From: CAIYRG01 sp035318785
GTDB lineage: Bacteria > Pseudomonadota > Alphaproteobacteria > Micropepsales > Micropepsaceae
Reading direction: 5' to 3'
NCBI GenBank assembly: GCA_035318785.1
Contig: DATHDZ010000254.1
Coordinates: forward strand, 1-45,651
DNA: 45,651 nucleotides
Shown here: one piece after another, positions 22,839 through 31,339 of the stretch
How positions within the stretch are numbered: position 1 is the first letter of the stretch
Layout: every line of letters begins with the position of its first letter
The notes under the pieces: model-generated
What the model was told of the DNA's origin: nothing
The model's input: the letters and a program-made list of their open reading frames with translations, nothing else
Database searches by the model: none
Translations under genes and position numbers: made by a program

Positions 22839-25334
22839 CTAATTCGAACTGAGCGGGGGGCCGTCATTGGCCGCGACGTTCATGGGCTGCGGCTTGTAGC
22901 CCTTGGCGATTCGGTCGGCGGAATCGCGTTCGGCCGCCGAAATCTGGGTTGCGAGCGCGTCGATTCGCGTTTTGGATTCGCTATCGCCGGCCGCTGCCGC
23001 AATCGCGTACCATTTGTAGGCCTCCGAAAGCGAGGTCTGGACGCCCATGCCGCGTTCGTAAAGCACGGCAAGATTGAATTGCGAATCGGTCAGCCCGAGT
23101 TCGGCGGCAGACTTGAACCAGCGCACCGCTTCGGGAAAATTCTTTTTTCCGCCCGTCCCGTTGGCATTGGCCACGCCCAGAGCGTGCATAGCCTTGCGAT
23201 TGCCGTGTTTGGCGGCCTCGCCGTACCAACGCAAGGCTTGGTCTTGATCCGGTTCGGCCGCGCGGCCTTTTTCAAAGAAGGTCCCGAGGCGATATTGCGC
23301 CACGGGTTCGCCGGCCTGTGCCGCTTTCTGAAGCCAACGCATGGCTTCGGCATCGTTGAGCGCAACCCCATCGCCATTGGCGTATTTGAGTCCGAGCGCA
23401 AGTGCGGCCTTGGCATCGCCGGAATTGGCCTGAGAGGTCAGCCGCGACAATAGCGTGGCGTCGGCATTGCGAGCGGGACTTACGGCGATCTGCTGCACGG
23501 CTGCAGGAGTTGCCGCCTTGGTCGACGCCGCCGCTCCATTGCTGGACGCCTTCGCGAGAGTTGGGGCGGAGGCATTTGGCTTGGGTGAGACAGGCGGCAG
23601 CGGGGCATCGACGGCACCGCCCGCTTCGACCTTCGGCCCCGCGGGGATTACGGACGCAGCATCGGAGGCTTCAGCTGTCTTGTCGGCGCCAGCCAGACCG
23701 GGAGGGCTTGGGCCATCGATCGCCGCAGGCCGATCGAACTGCAGGGCGACCACATTCGATTCGCGCATGACATTGCGCGTGATCAGATAACCCGACGCGG
23801 CCAACAGCAGGATCAGGGCGGCCATGGCGAGTGGCCGCGGGATGCGGCGGGACATTCCGGGCGGACTGTTGCCGGCGAGCGCCAATTCCGCTTCGCCGGG
23901 GAATGGGATGCGGAATTTCCCGCGCTGGCCCCGCTCCACCTCGGGCTCCGCGGCAGCCTGTGCTGCGCGCCGGGCGTGGTCGAGATAATTCTCGGCCTGC
24001 GGTTCCGCGTCGAAAGCTTCCGTCGGCTGTGGGGCCGCACCTTGGTCGAAATATTCGGGGTCGCTGGAGGCGTGGTGAGTCTCGTCCTTGGGCAAAGGAT
24101 CTTCGGCGAAGGGGGGCAAATCGAACTGGGAGCTGGGCAGAACCCCATCCTCAGGAGACAGCGGCGCCAGCGGGCCGGTCAAAGGCCTGGCGTTTTCGAC
24201 ATTCTCGATGCGCTTTGTCGCCTCACCGAGATTCGCCTCCAGGTCCGCCAACGCCTCACGATTCTTTTTTTCCGCCGCGTCGATACGAGCACCCAAACTG
24301 CGCAGCGCGTCCTCGATGCTGGTGCCCGGGTCCTCCCGGCTCTCGATTTTTTCAAGACGAGAGGCAAGATCTTCGAAGTTTTGCCCCATAGACGCGAAAT
24401 GACGCTCAAGTGCTTCGTGCGTGCGCTCTTCGGCGAAATTCAGCCGCGCTGCGAGCTTGGTCTCGATCTCGCCGGAAGCCGGCTTGGAAGCAATATTCTC
24501 CTCGACCTGCCTGAGGCGTGTTTCGAGCCTCATCACAATCTCGTCTGAAGGCGAGCTGGATGTGATTCGCTCCTCAGCCTGATGCAGGCGCTCCTCGATC
24601 CCGAGCGACGATGCGATTCGATGTTCGGTATGATTGATGCGTTCGTCGAACCCCGCGAAGCGGTCTTCTACGGATAGCTCAAGGCGCAGCGATTCCTCGC
24701 TTGCATTCGCGATCCTGCCTGCCAGCACTTCGATGTTGGCGGCGAGCGTCGCGATTTGACTGGTGGAGTCGGTCGTCGTCTTCGCGATCTGATCGGTCAG
24801 ACGCGACAAGCCCTGATGCAGGGCGCGCACCGCGTCGCGAAGCGCAGCACTATCTGTCTGGCGTTCGATGCTGTCGATTCTTTTCGTGAGAAGCTGGAAT
24901 GCCTGCGCTTGATCGCGCGCCGCTGCGTTGATCTCGGCAGCCGCCGAACTCATGGCGCGATGGGCGTCGGTCTGGGTGCGCTCGCTCAATTCAACGCGCC
25001 GCGCCATGGTGCGCAACGCATCATCGATCCGGCGGAATGCGCTGTCGGTTTCCGTTTCGCTGCGCGCCACCCTCGCGGCGAGATCGTCGCGGTCGCGCGA
25101 TACGTCCTCGTCCCGTGCATAGCGGTAAGGGGGCACCAGTTCTTCCGGCGTTTCGATAGCCGCTTTGGCCCGCACGTTTTCGGCCCGCGGATTTTCCGCC
25201 CTCGCACTTTCGGAAAGTATGCGCCGGGTCAGCCATTCGCCGACGGGCATACCCTCACGGCCGGCGGCCGCGCGAGCAACTTCCCGCGCTTCTGGCGGGA
25301 TGCCTGTTACATTCCAGGGAAGTGTATGCTTCAT
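22839..25334 (-). CDS. Coiled-coil/SEL1-repeat membrane protein (PodJL-like localization factor)
   Basis: The protein has 831 residues in three parts. Residues 1 to about 390 are charged, heptad-rich coiled coil opening with MKHTLPWNVTGIPPEARE. A proline/acid-rich linker leads to one transmembrane helix (RPLAMAALILLLAASGYLI, about residues 510-530). The C-terminal periplasmic part, after a Pro/Ala-rich spacer, has about four SEL1 repeats, for example YANGDGVALNDAEAMRWLQ. This layout resembles PodJ-type polarity scaffolds, where the cytoplasmic coiled coil gathers signalling proteins at a cell pole and SEL1 repeats face the periplasm. The start at 25334 is chosen because MK-LPWxVxGI is the usual opening; an in-frame ATG 16 codons upstream (25382) is possible. 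Confidence 0.85.
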   Translation of the reverse strand: MKHTLPWNVTGIPPEAREVARAAAGREGMPVGEWLTRRILSESARAENPRAENVRAKAAIETPEELVPPYRYARDEDVSRDRDDLAARVARSETETDSAFRRIDDALRTMARRVELSERTQTDAHRAMSSAAAEINAAARDQAQAFQLLTKRIDSIERQTDSAALRDAVRALHQGLSRLTDQIAKTTTDSTSQIATLAANIEVLAGRIANASEESLRLELSVEDRFAGFDERINHTEHRIASSLGIEERLHQAEERITSSSPSDEIVMRLETRLRQVEENIASKPASGEIETKLAARLNFAEERTHEALERHFASMGQNFEDLASRLEKIESREDPGTSIEDALRSLGARIDAAEKKNREALADLEANLGEATKRIENVENARPLTGPLAPLSPEDGVLPSSQFDLPPFAEDPLPKDETHHASSDPEYFDQGAAPQPTEAFDAEPQAENYLDHARRAAQAAAEPEVERGQRGKFRIPFPGEAELALAGNSPPGMSRRIPRPLAMAALILLLAASGYLITRNVMRESNVVALQFDRPAAIDGPSPPGLAGADKTAEASDAASVIPAGPKVEAGGAVDAPLPPVSPKPNASAPTLAKASSNGAAASTKAATPAAVQQIAVSPARNADATLLSRLTSQANSGDAKAALALGLKYANGDGVALNDAEAMRWLQKAAQAGEPVAQYRLGTFFEKGRAAEPDQDQALRWYGEAAKHGNRKAMHALGVANANGTGGKKNFPEAVRWFKSAAELGLTDSQFNLAVLYERGMGVQTSLSEAYKWYAIAAAAGDSESKTRIDALATQISAAERDSADRIAKGYKPQPMNVAANDGPPLSSN

Positions 25335-25480
25335 CTCGTGCGTGGCGACGCCAACCCCTCTAGAAAAGGTAAAGACCGCCATATGTTGTGTAAAGGATCG
25401 TTAACAACGCAACCACAGATTAATTGGGGACATCCAAAACCGTCCGCGCGCTAAAATTGCAGAACTGGGTTAATGGCGGG
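25335..25480. promoter_or_regulatory. Intergenic leader of the coiled-coil/SEL1 gene
   Basis: This 146-base gap between same-strand genes is clearly more AT-rich than the surroundings and holds several TTAA-containing words, including TTAACG near 25400 and TTAACCC near 25470 (minus strand). CtrA boxes in alphaproteobacteria are TTAA-N7-TTAA; none with exact spacing was found, so only half-sites can be claimed. It probably contains the promoter. Confidence 0.35.
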
Positions 25481-25849
25481 TTAGCTTGGCTGTGGCTCGT
25501 TATGCGCCACGCCGGCTTTATCCAGCTCATGGCCAAGGCTGCCGGTCAGCCAAGCGCCGGCCATGCGGTAGTCGGAGACCAGCGACCATAAGGGATAGCG
25601 AAAGGTCGCCGGCCGGTTCTTCTCGATAAAGAAATGGGCGAACCAGGCGGGGCCATACCCTGCGATCAGAGCGCCAAAGAAGAGCTCGTAACTGAAGGTA
25701 ACGAGTGCTGCCACCAGGAGCACACTCGCAGCTCCCGTTCCGATGATGTGCCAAAGGCGGGTTTCGGCCTTTGCATGTTCGCGCAGGTAGAAGGGCCAGA
25801 ACTCCCGGTAGCTGGCGATGGAGACGGGCTCGGTCAATGGGGGAATCAT
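25481..25849 (-). CDS. DUF962/Mpo1-like membrane protein
   Basis: The protein has 122 residues. It shows the DUF962 pattern: FWPFYLREHAKAETRLWHIIGT (His near residues 25 and 34), a hydrophobic hairpin, then WFAHFFIEKNRPATF with conserved His and Asn-Arg-Pro. Yeast Mpo1 of this family is an iron-dependent dioxygenase that removes one carbon from 2-hydroxy fatty acids; whether the bacterial protein does the same is unknown. The ATG overlaps the TGA of the CAP-domain gene as ATGA. Confidence 0.82.
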   Translation of the reverse strand: MIPPLTEPVSIASYREFWPFYLREHAKAETRLWHIIGTGAASVLLVAALVTFSYELFFGALIAGYGPAWFAHFFIEKNRPATFRYPLWSLVSDYRMAGAWLTGSLGHELDKAGVAHNEPQPS

Positions 25850-26379
25850 TGCGGTTCAGGCAGGCCTAGATCGGTGGCGAAGAGTTCCGCCGCATAGATC
25901 GCGTCTCCGTTCACCGCGATGCCTATGCCCGTCTTGTCGAACGCTTCGTACATCAGGTTCGTCCTGTGATCGGGACTCTTCAGCCAGATGTCGAGGAAGC
26001 CGCGTGCATAGGTGTCGGGATCGAATCCGGCCCTCGGGGTGAAATATTGTGCGGCGGAATTCTCGCCGACGAAGCCGCGGAATTTCGGGTCTGCAAGCAA
26101 CGTGTTCACAGCAAGATTGCCGTCGGGGTTTCCAACGTCGAAGGAGCGTTTCTTCGCCATATCTTCCGAGTGAGTTTGCGCCGCCCGCATCAGTTCGGGA
26201 TCAAGGATGAGCGGCTTGGCGCGATCATTCAGCCGATGGCGCTCCGCCTCCACCAGGACAAACAGCCGCTCCTTGAGCGCTCCGACTTGGACCTCCAAGG
26301 ACGGCGGAGCCTTTGGCACAGGTGCGCTGGCGCAGGCTGCGAGCGCAAAAGCCACAAGGAGAGTGCCAAGACGCGTCAT
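25846..26379 (-). CDS. CAP (SCP/PR1) domain lipoprotein
   Basis: The protein has 177 residues. The N-terminus MTRLGTLLVAFALAACASAP is a lipoprotein signal with lipobox LAAC (Cys at about residue 16), which sets the start at 26379; an open frame continues to 26430. The CAP domain shows the expected helices and motifs: AAQTHSEDMAKK, FVGENSA, and WLKSPDHRTNLM with His and Asn. The family includes secreted sterol- or lipid-binding and protease-like proteins; bacterial roles are largely unknown. It should sit on the periplasmic side of the envelope. It is translationally coupled to the DUF962 gene, hinting at a shared lipid-related role. Confidence 0.85.
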   Translation of the reverse strand: MTRLGTLLVAFALAACASAPVPKAPPSLEVQVGALKERLFVLVEAERHRLNDRAKPLILDPELMRAAQTHSEDMAKKRSFDVGNPDGNLAVNTLLADPKFRGFVGENSAAQYFTPRAGFDPDTYARGFLDIWLKSPDHRTNLMYEAFDKTGIGIAVNGDAIYAAELFATDLGLPEPQ

Positions 26380-26477
26380 TGCGATATTCAAATGAGACCC
26401 TGGGTCATTGCTTAACCAGACCTTTACCACGGTAGACGAGGCTGTGCGCGTAGTCGAAGCGCGAGGGAGGGGGAACT
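26380..26477. promoter_or_regulatory. Divergent promoter region (CAP lipoprotein / aldo-keto reductase)
   Basis: These 98 bases separate two divergent starts. On the plus strand a strong purine tract (GGGAGGGGGAACT) lies immediately before the ATG at 26478. No clear sigma-70 hexamers could be assigned. Confidence 0.4.
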
Positions 26478-27410
26478 ATGCGCACCGGCCGACCCGCTGA
26501 ACTCGTCATGGGTTCGGTGCAGCTTGGCCTATCGTATGGCGCGACCAACCGCACGGGCAAACCCCCGCGGGATACGGCACTGCGCCTGGTGCGACGGGCA
26601 GCGAATGCTGGAGTGTCGGTCTTCGATACGGCGCGATCTTATGGCGATGCGGAAGAACGCCTGGGCGCGGCTCTTGCTGGCCGGCGGGCGGTCCGCACGA
26701 TCACCAAGCTCGATCCCCTAAACGACCTTGCGCCAGATGCAACGCCGGCGTCTGTCTGCGCTGCGGTCGATCAGAGTGTCGCGGAATCCCTCGCCGCGCT
26801 GCGCCTCCAGACCCTGAATTGCGTGCTGCTACATCGTGCGGAGCAGATTGCCTCCCATGGCGGTGCGATTTGGCGCCGCCTGCAAGAGCATATGGCGGAC
26901 GGGACAATCCAAGCCCTCGGCATCTCGGCGCAAACACCGGCCGAAGCCCTTGCGGCGCTCAGCGAGGCGGCTGTCACCCATATCCAGCTACCCTTCAACA
27001 TTCTCGATTGGCGTTGGCGCGAAAGTGGACTCATCGCGGGGCTGGAAGCCCGCCGTTCGGTGACCGTTCACGCCCGGAGCGTATTTCTTCAGGGAGTTCT
27101 CACCGCCGGCGATCCAAAAATCTGGCCGCGCATTTCCGGCGTGGATGCGCCGGCGACGGTCGCCTGGCTGACGCAAACTGCTAAGGCCTTCCGCCGCGAC
27201 AGCGTCGCGGATCTCGCCCTCGCTTTCGCCCGAGGACAGAGTTGGATCGACGGCGTCGTGGTGGGTCAGGAGACCGAGGCTCAGCTCGACGAGAATCTGA
27301 GGTTGTGCAGCTATCCTCCTCTGTCCGTTGAGGATTGTGCCACCATCGCAGCCGGTGCGCCGCGTCTGCCCGCAACCTTCCTCAATCCCGCCCGATGGCC
27401 GCCGCAATGA
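26478..27410 (+). CDS. Aldo/keto reductase
   Basis: The protein has 310 residues and an aldo/keto reductase TIM barrel. The catalytic set is visible: Asp and Tyr in VFDTARSYGDAEERLG (about 49-64), Lys in TITKLDPL, and His in VLLHRAEQ (about 118). The cofactor-binding end is WIDGVVVGQETEAQLDEN. It should reduce a carbonyl with NAD(P)H; the substrate is unknown. It is the first gene of an operon with an SDR (ATGA overlap) and a patatin-like lipase. AKR plus PtmA-like SDR pairs occur near nonulosonic-acid sugar genes, but no neuB-like gene is seen here. Confidence 0.9.
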   Translation: MRTGRPAELVMGSVQLGLSYGATNRTGKPPRDTALRLVRRAANAGVSVFDTARSYGDAEERLGAALAGRRAVRTITKLDPLNDLAPDATPASVCAAVDQSVAESLAALRLQTLNCVLLHRAEQIASHGGAIWRRLQEHMADGTIQALGISAQTPAEALAALSEAAVTHIQLPFNILDWRWRESGLIAGLEARRSVTVHARSVFLQGVLTAGDPKIWPRISGVDAPATVAWLTQTAKAFRRDSVADLALAFARGQSWIDGVVVGQETEAQLDENLRLCSYPPLSVEDCATIAAGAPRLPATFLNPARWPPQ

Positions 27411-28198
27411 GCGCGCAGGATCTCTTCCGGCTCGATGGGCGCGTTGTTTTTCTCTCCGGTGCCGCCGGCCATCTTGGACGCGAGATGGCTCTCGCCCTCG
27501 GCCATGCGGGAGCAACGCTCATTCTGAACGGCCGCAATCTGGCTCGACTGGAGGCTTTCGCCGCCGAGCTTGCAAGAAGCGGGATCGAGTCCGAATGCGC
27601 CAGCTTCGACATGATGGATTTCGACACGGTGAGACGTTTTTTCGCCGCCCGGCCGCGACTGGACATTCTGATCAACAACGCCGTCACCATGACCCCGAAA
27701 AGCTTCGCCGACGTGACCCCTGCGGATTTCGACAGCGCGCATCGCAGCGCCGTGACGGCTTCCTTCGAGGCCATCCGCGCAGCGCGTCCGGCTTTGACGC
27801 GCGCGGCGGCGAAATGGGGCGATGCGAGCGTCATCAACGTGGCGACCATGTATGCTTCGGTCAGCCCCGATCCGAAGCTCTATAGCTCCCCGGACCAGAT
27901 GAGCCCTCCCCATTACGGCGCTGCGAAAGCGGGTCTCGTTCAGCTCACCCGCCATCTGGCGGCCGAACTCGGTCCTGAAGGCGTGCGCGTCAATGCGCTC
28001 TCCCCGGGGCCGTTTCCCACCGATGAGACGACCTCGCGCGATCCGGCATTCGCCGGACGCCTCGCGGCGCGCACCATGCTCGGGCGTACCGGTCGAGCGG
28101 CAGAGATCGGCGGACCGGTCTTATTTTTGGCAAGTCCTGCCTCGAGCTTTGTTACGGGCGCGGTGGTAACGACGGACGGCGGATGGACAGCTTGGTAA
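27407..28198 (+). CDS. SDR-family oxidoreductase (PtmA-like)
   Basis: The protein has 263 residues and is a classical short-chain dehydrogenase. The Rossmann motif is FLSGAAGHLG (about 15-24), followed by NN in ILINNAVT. The catalytic residues lie in VINVATMYASV and HYGAAKAG (Tyr/Lys). The block SPDPKLY between them and the NALSPGPFP segment resemble the PtmA branch linked to surface-sugar synthesis. The start at 27407 is chosen because its ATG overlaps the TGA of the aldo/keto reductase; an ATG four codons earlier (27395) is possible. The stop is one base before the patatin gene start. Confidence 0.9.
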   Translation: MSAQDLFRLDGRVVFLSGAAGHLGREMALALGHAGATLILNGRNLARLEAFAAELARSGIESECASFDMMDFDTVRRFFAARPRLDILINNAVTMTPKSFADVTPADFDSAHRSAVTASFEAIRAARPALTRAAAKWGDASVINVATMYASVSPDPKLYSSPDQMSPPHYGAAKAGLVQLTRHLAAELGPEGVRVNALSPGPFPTDETTSRDPAFAGRLAARTMLGRTGRAAEIGGPVLFLASPASSFVTGAVVTTDGGWTAW

Positions 28199-28199
28199 G

Positions 28200-30059
28200 A
28201 TGAACCCCAATATCGCAAGATCGATCGAAATGGCCCTGCTCTCGCCTTTCCGTAGCGGTAATGAATCCTTCTTTCCGGGATCGCTGAGACAGCGGCTGAA
28301 GAGCTTCGGGCTTCTGGACGACATCGGCGATGCCGCGTTGCGCCGTTTGCTGGCGGAAGCCGATTGGTTCGGCTTGCCAGGTGGGACTCAGCTGGCGCGA
28401 GACGGGGAGCACGATCGTGCCGTGTTCTTGGTCGTGACCGGCTCGCTCGGTGTGTTCGTCTCCGACGGCAATTCCCCCAAACGGCTGGTCGCTACCGTCC
28501 CGGCAGGGGAAACGGTGGGGGAAATGTCGCTCCTTACGGGCGAATCCCACTCTGCGACATTGGTGGCTTTGCGCGACACGGAACTCTTGCGCGTCGGGCC
28601 CGCCGCATTCGACATGCTGCTGACTCGTTATCCCCGCATCATGCTCAATCTGTTGAAGATCGTGGTGCGCCGCTTGAGGGAGACGACCCGCGGCGCGCAT
28701 CAGCGCACGCGTCCCAAAACTTTCGCCATGATCCCGCTGCAACGTGGCCTTGACGGCGACCCGGTCGTCCGCAGCATGGCCGAGGTCTTGATGAAGATGG
28801 GCGCCAAGGCTGCGGTGCTCGACAGTTCGGCCAGCGACGAAACGACCGAGTGGTTCAACCGGTTCGAAGCCGAGCATGATGTGGTCTTCTATCAGGGCGA
28901 TCAGCCCGACAGCACCTGGACGAGTTTCTGTCTCCGCCAAGCGGACCGCGTGATGCTGATCGCACGCGCCGATCACACCATGCCGCTGCACCCCTTCGAG
29001 CGGCGCTTCTTCAAACGCGAGATGGCGGCGACGCCGGAACTTCTGCTGCTCCATGCCGAAGACGCAACCAAACGCGGGTTGCCGCAACATATCGAGCTTC
29101 GCAGCGATCTTTTTGGCACGCATCATCATGTGCGCGCGGGAAACTCCGCCGATTTGAAGCGGCTTGCGCGCTTTGTTGCGGGCTCTGCGGTGAATATCGT
29201 GCTGGCCGGAGGCGGCGCGCGCGGCTTTGCCCATATCGGCGTGTTGAAAGCGCTGCAAGAGGCAGGCGTGCCATTCGATTATGTCGGTGGGACCAGCATG
29301 GGCGGTATCGTCGCTGCGGGCGTCGCGATGGAATGGGGCGTCGAAGAACTGACCGAACGGGTGCGCGACGCCTTCGTCGTGAACAAGCCGCTCTCGGATT
29401 TCACGCTTCCCCTGATCGCGCTGTTCCGTGGCGCGCGAGTGAGCGCTCTCCTGCAGAAGCATTTCGGCGATATGCGGATCGAAGACCTGCCCAAGCCGTA
29501 TTTTTGCGTCTCCTCCAATTTGACCACGGGGCGCGATTATGTGCATCGCAGTGGGCCTTTGTGGCGCGCTCTTCGCGCCAGTGTCGCCCTGCCGGGAATT
29601 CTGCCGCCCGTCACCGAAGGCGGTCAGCTTCTGGTCGATGGCGGCGTCATGAACAACCTGCCGGTAGACGTGATGGCCGCCGAAGCCAGAGGGCCGATCA
29701 TTGCAGTGGATGTCGCCGGTGAGATCGATCTTCACGCAGAGGACGAGCGTTATGGCGAGCGCTCCATCTGGTCGCTCATCAAGCAGCGCATGCACGGTTC
29801 TCCCTCCATCATCTCCATTCTGATGCGCGCCGGGACCGTCGGCAGCGATCTGCAGCGGCGCAACGTCCGCGAGCAGGCCGATTTTCTCTTCGAGCCGCCG
29901 CTCGGCGGCATCGGTATGCGCGACTGGAAGTCTTTCGACCGCGCCATCGCGCAGGGCTATGCCCATGCCAGCTTGGAAATCGAAAAACATGGCGTGCCGC
30001 TTTCCGATTCCTGGGCGGCGGGACCGGCAGTCTCCATGAATCGGCACCGATCGACCTGA
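28200..30059 (+). CDS. Patatin-like phospholipase with N-terminal cyclic-nucleotide-binding domain (NTE-like)
   Basis: The protein has 619 residues. Residues 35-160 form a cNMP-binding-type beta-roll (FLVVTGSLGVFV, then GETVGEMSLLTGE and SATLVALRDTELL). A middle region of about 150 residues resembles the linker of NTE/RssA-type proteins. The patatin domain (about 330-540) has the oxyanion motif GGGARG (337-342), nucleophile Ser366 in GGTSMG and the dyad Asp480 in VDGGVMNNLP. It should hydrolyse phospholipid or lysophospholipid acyl esters, perhaps gated by cAMP or cGMP; the canonical phosphate-binding Arg of the cNMP cassette is not obvious (GEMSLLTGESHSAT), so nucleotide binding is uncertain. 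It lies one base after the SDR stop, so it is co-transcribed. Confidence 0.92.
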   Translation: MNPNIARSIEMALLSPFRSGNESFFPGSLRQRLKSFGLLDDIGDAALRRLLAEADWFGLPGGTQLARDGEHDRAVFLVVTGSLGVFVSDGNSPKRLVATVPAGETVGEMSLLTGESHSATLVALRDTELLRVGPAAFDMLLTRYPRIMLNLLKIVVRRLRETTRGAHQRTRPKTFAMIPLQRGLDGDPVVRSMAEVLMKMGAKAAVLDSSASDETTEWFNRFEAEHDVVFYQGDQPDSTWTSFCLRQADRVMLIARADHTMPLHPFERRFFKREMAATPELLLLHAEDATKRGLPQHIELRSDLFGTHHHVRAGNSADLKRLARFVAGSAVNIVLAGGGARGFAHIGVLKALQEAGVPFDYVGGTSMGGIVAAGVAMEWGVEELTERVRDAFVVNKPLSDFTLPLIALFRGARVSALLQKHFGDMRIEDLPKPYFCVSSNLTTGRDYVHRSGPLWRALRASVALPGILPPVTEGGQLLVDGGVMNNLPVDVMAAEARGPIIAVDVAGEIDLHAEDERYGERSIWSLIKQRMHGSPSIISILMRAGTVGSDLQRRNVREQADFLFEPPLGGIGMRDWKSFDRAIAQGYAHASLEIEKHGVPLSDSWAAGPAVSMNRHRST

Positions 30060-30104
30060 TCGGGCGGAACGTTCACTCTCAGCTGCCCCTTTGCAATTTG
30101 GGCA

Positions 30105-31250
30105 ATGAACCCCTATCGGCTCTTGTCGCGTCAGAGCCGTGAGATGAAACCCGATCCGGACGACAAATTGATTCCCGACGCGATAGGCATGGCCAACGCG
30201 CGGATGGCGGCGGGCGACGCCAGCGGCGCTGTGGCGCTTCTGCAATCGCAGCTCCGCTCCGGTCGCGGCGGATTGCTGACCAGGATTGCCCTCGGGCGAG
30301 CGCTCCTGGCAGCGAACGATGCCGAACAAGCCTTGCAAGTCCTGCGCGAGGCGGCGGCGTTGGCGCCGGGCATCGCCGAAGCGGGTTTTGCGCTTGGCGA
30401 AGCGCTCCTTGCCTTAGGCCATTTGCCCACGGCCATCGCCGAGTTTCAGCGCGCGCTGAGGCTTGAGCCCACATTTGTCGCGGCGCGTTACGCGTTGGGC
30501 TGCGCCTGGCTTGACGCCGGCGAGGCCGAGCGCGCGGAGGAGATTTTCTCCGAACTTGCCGCGACGGACTCACCCTTCACTCCGCGTGCCGCGCAGAAAA
30601 TCTCCGAGGTCGAGGCGATGCGCCGGGCTAACCGCTCCGCGCCGGGGTATATCCGCCATCTCTTCGATCAGTTCTCGGCCGATTACGAGCGCAAGATGCT
30701 GGGCGAGCTTTCTTACCGCGCCCATCTCATCTTGCGCGGTTTGGCCGATCTGGTTGGTATCACCGCTCGTGAACTCGATATCCTCGATCTTGGCTGCGGC
30801 ACGGGACTGACCGGCGAAGCATTCCGCGACCTTGCGCGCCGTCTCGACGGCGTAGACCTTTCGCCACGCATGATCGCTCGGGCGAGAGACCGGGGCATTT
30901 ATGACGGTCTTGCGGTTGAGGATGTGGAGACAGCGCTCGCGAATACCGCGCTGTCCTATGACCTGATCTTGGCTGCGGATACGCTTGTCTATCTCGGCGA
31001 CCTTCGGCCCCTTTTCGCGGGCGCCAGCAACCGTCTTAAGCATGGCGGCTTTTTCCTCTTCACGGTGGAAAAAAAGCCCGGGGATGGCTTCGAACTAGGC
31101 CCCAAACGCCGCTACCGCCACGCTGAAGCCTATTTGCGCGAAGAGGCGGCCGGGTCGGGTCTGCAAGTCATGGGGCTGCTCGACTGTTCTCCGCGTCAGG
31201 AAGCCAAATCCCCGGTGGAAGGTTTGGCCGTGGCGCTCCAGCGAAGCTAA
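30105..31250 (+). CDS. TPR-containing SAM-dependent methyltransferase (COG4976-type)
   Basis: The protein has 381 residues. Three to four TPR-like units fill about residues 25-160 (ALGEALLALGHLPTAIAEFQRALRLEP is typical of the pattern). A class I methyltransferase follows, with motif I as DLGCGTG at 228-234, then GVDLSPRMIARAR (motif II) and YDLILAADTLVYLGDL. The enzyme should methylate a small molecule or protein in the cytoplasm; the acceptor is unknown. The start at 30105 has no clear ribosome binding site; the Met at codon 14 (30144) is an alternative. It follows the patatin gene by 45 bases. Confidence 0.85.
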   Translation: MNPYRLLSRQSREMKPDPDDKLIPDAIGMANARMAAGDASGAVALLQSQLRSGRGGLLTRIALGRALLAANDAEQALQVLREAAALAPGIAEAGFALGEALLALGHLPTAIAEFQRALRLEPTFVAARYALGCAWLDAGEAERAEEIFSELAATDSPFTPRAAQKISEVEAMRRANRSAPGYIRHLFDQFSADYERKMLGELSYRAHLILRGLADLVGITARELDILDLGCGTGLTGEAFRDLARRLDGVDLSPRMIARARDRGIYDGLAVEDVETALANTALSYDLILAADTLVYLGDLRPLFAGASNRLKHGGFFLFTVEKKPGDGFELGPKRRYRHAEAYLREEAAGSGLQVMGLLDCSPRQEAKSPVEGLAVALQRS

Positions 31251-31272
31251 CTTTCCGGGCGGGAAATTAACT

Positions 31273-31302
31273 TTGAGGGCCTTCTTTTTTTGTGCTCTAT
31301 AT
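31273..31302 (+). promoter_or_regulatory. Candidate sigma-70-type promoter for small exported protein
   Basis: TTGAGG (31273-31278) is followed after 17-18 bases by TCTATA/CTATAT (31296-31302), a plausible -35/-10 pair. The spacer is T-rich in an otherwise GC-rich sequence. It lies about 38 bases before the gene, which has a strong AAGGAG at 31327-31332. Prediction by eye only. Confidence 0.45.
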
Positions 31303-31339
31303 CGCGCCCTGAGGGCCTGGGATCCTAAGGAGCACGAGA

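Noticed and set aside
25335..25480. CtrA binding sites upstream of the SEL1 protein
   Set aside because: Only TTAA half-sites are present; no TTAA-N7-TTAA pair with correct spacing.
28152..30338. A 728-codon open frame on the minus strand opposite the patatin gene
   Set aside because: It is antisense to a gene with clear catalytic motifs, shows no recognisable domain, and long antisense frames are expected in GC-rich coding DNA.
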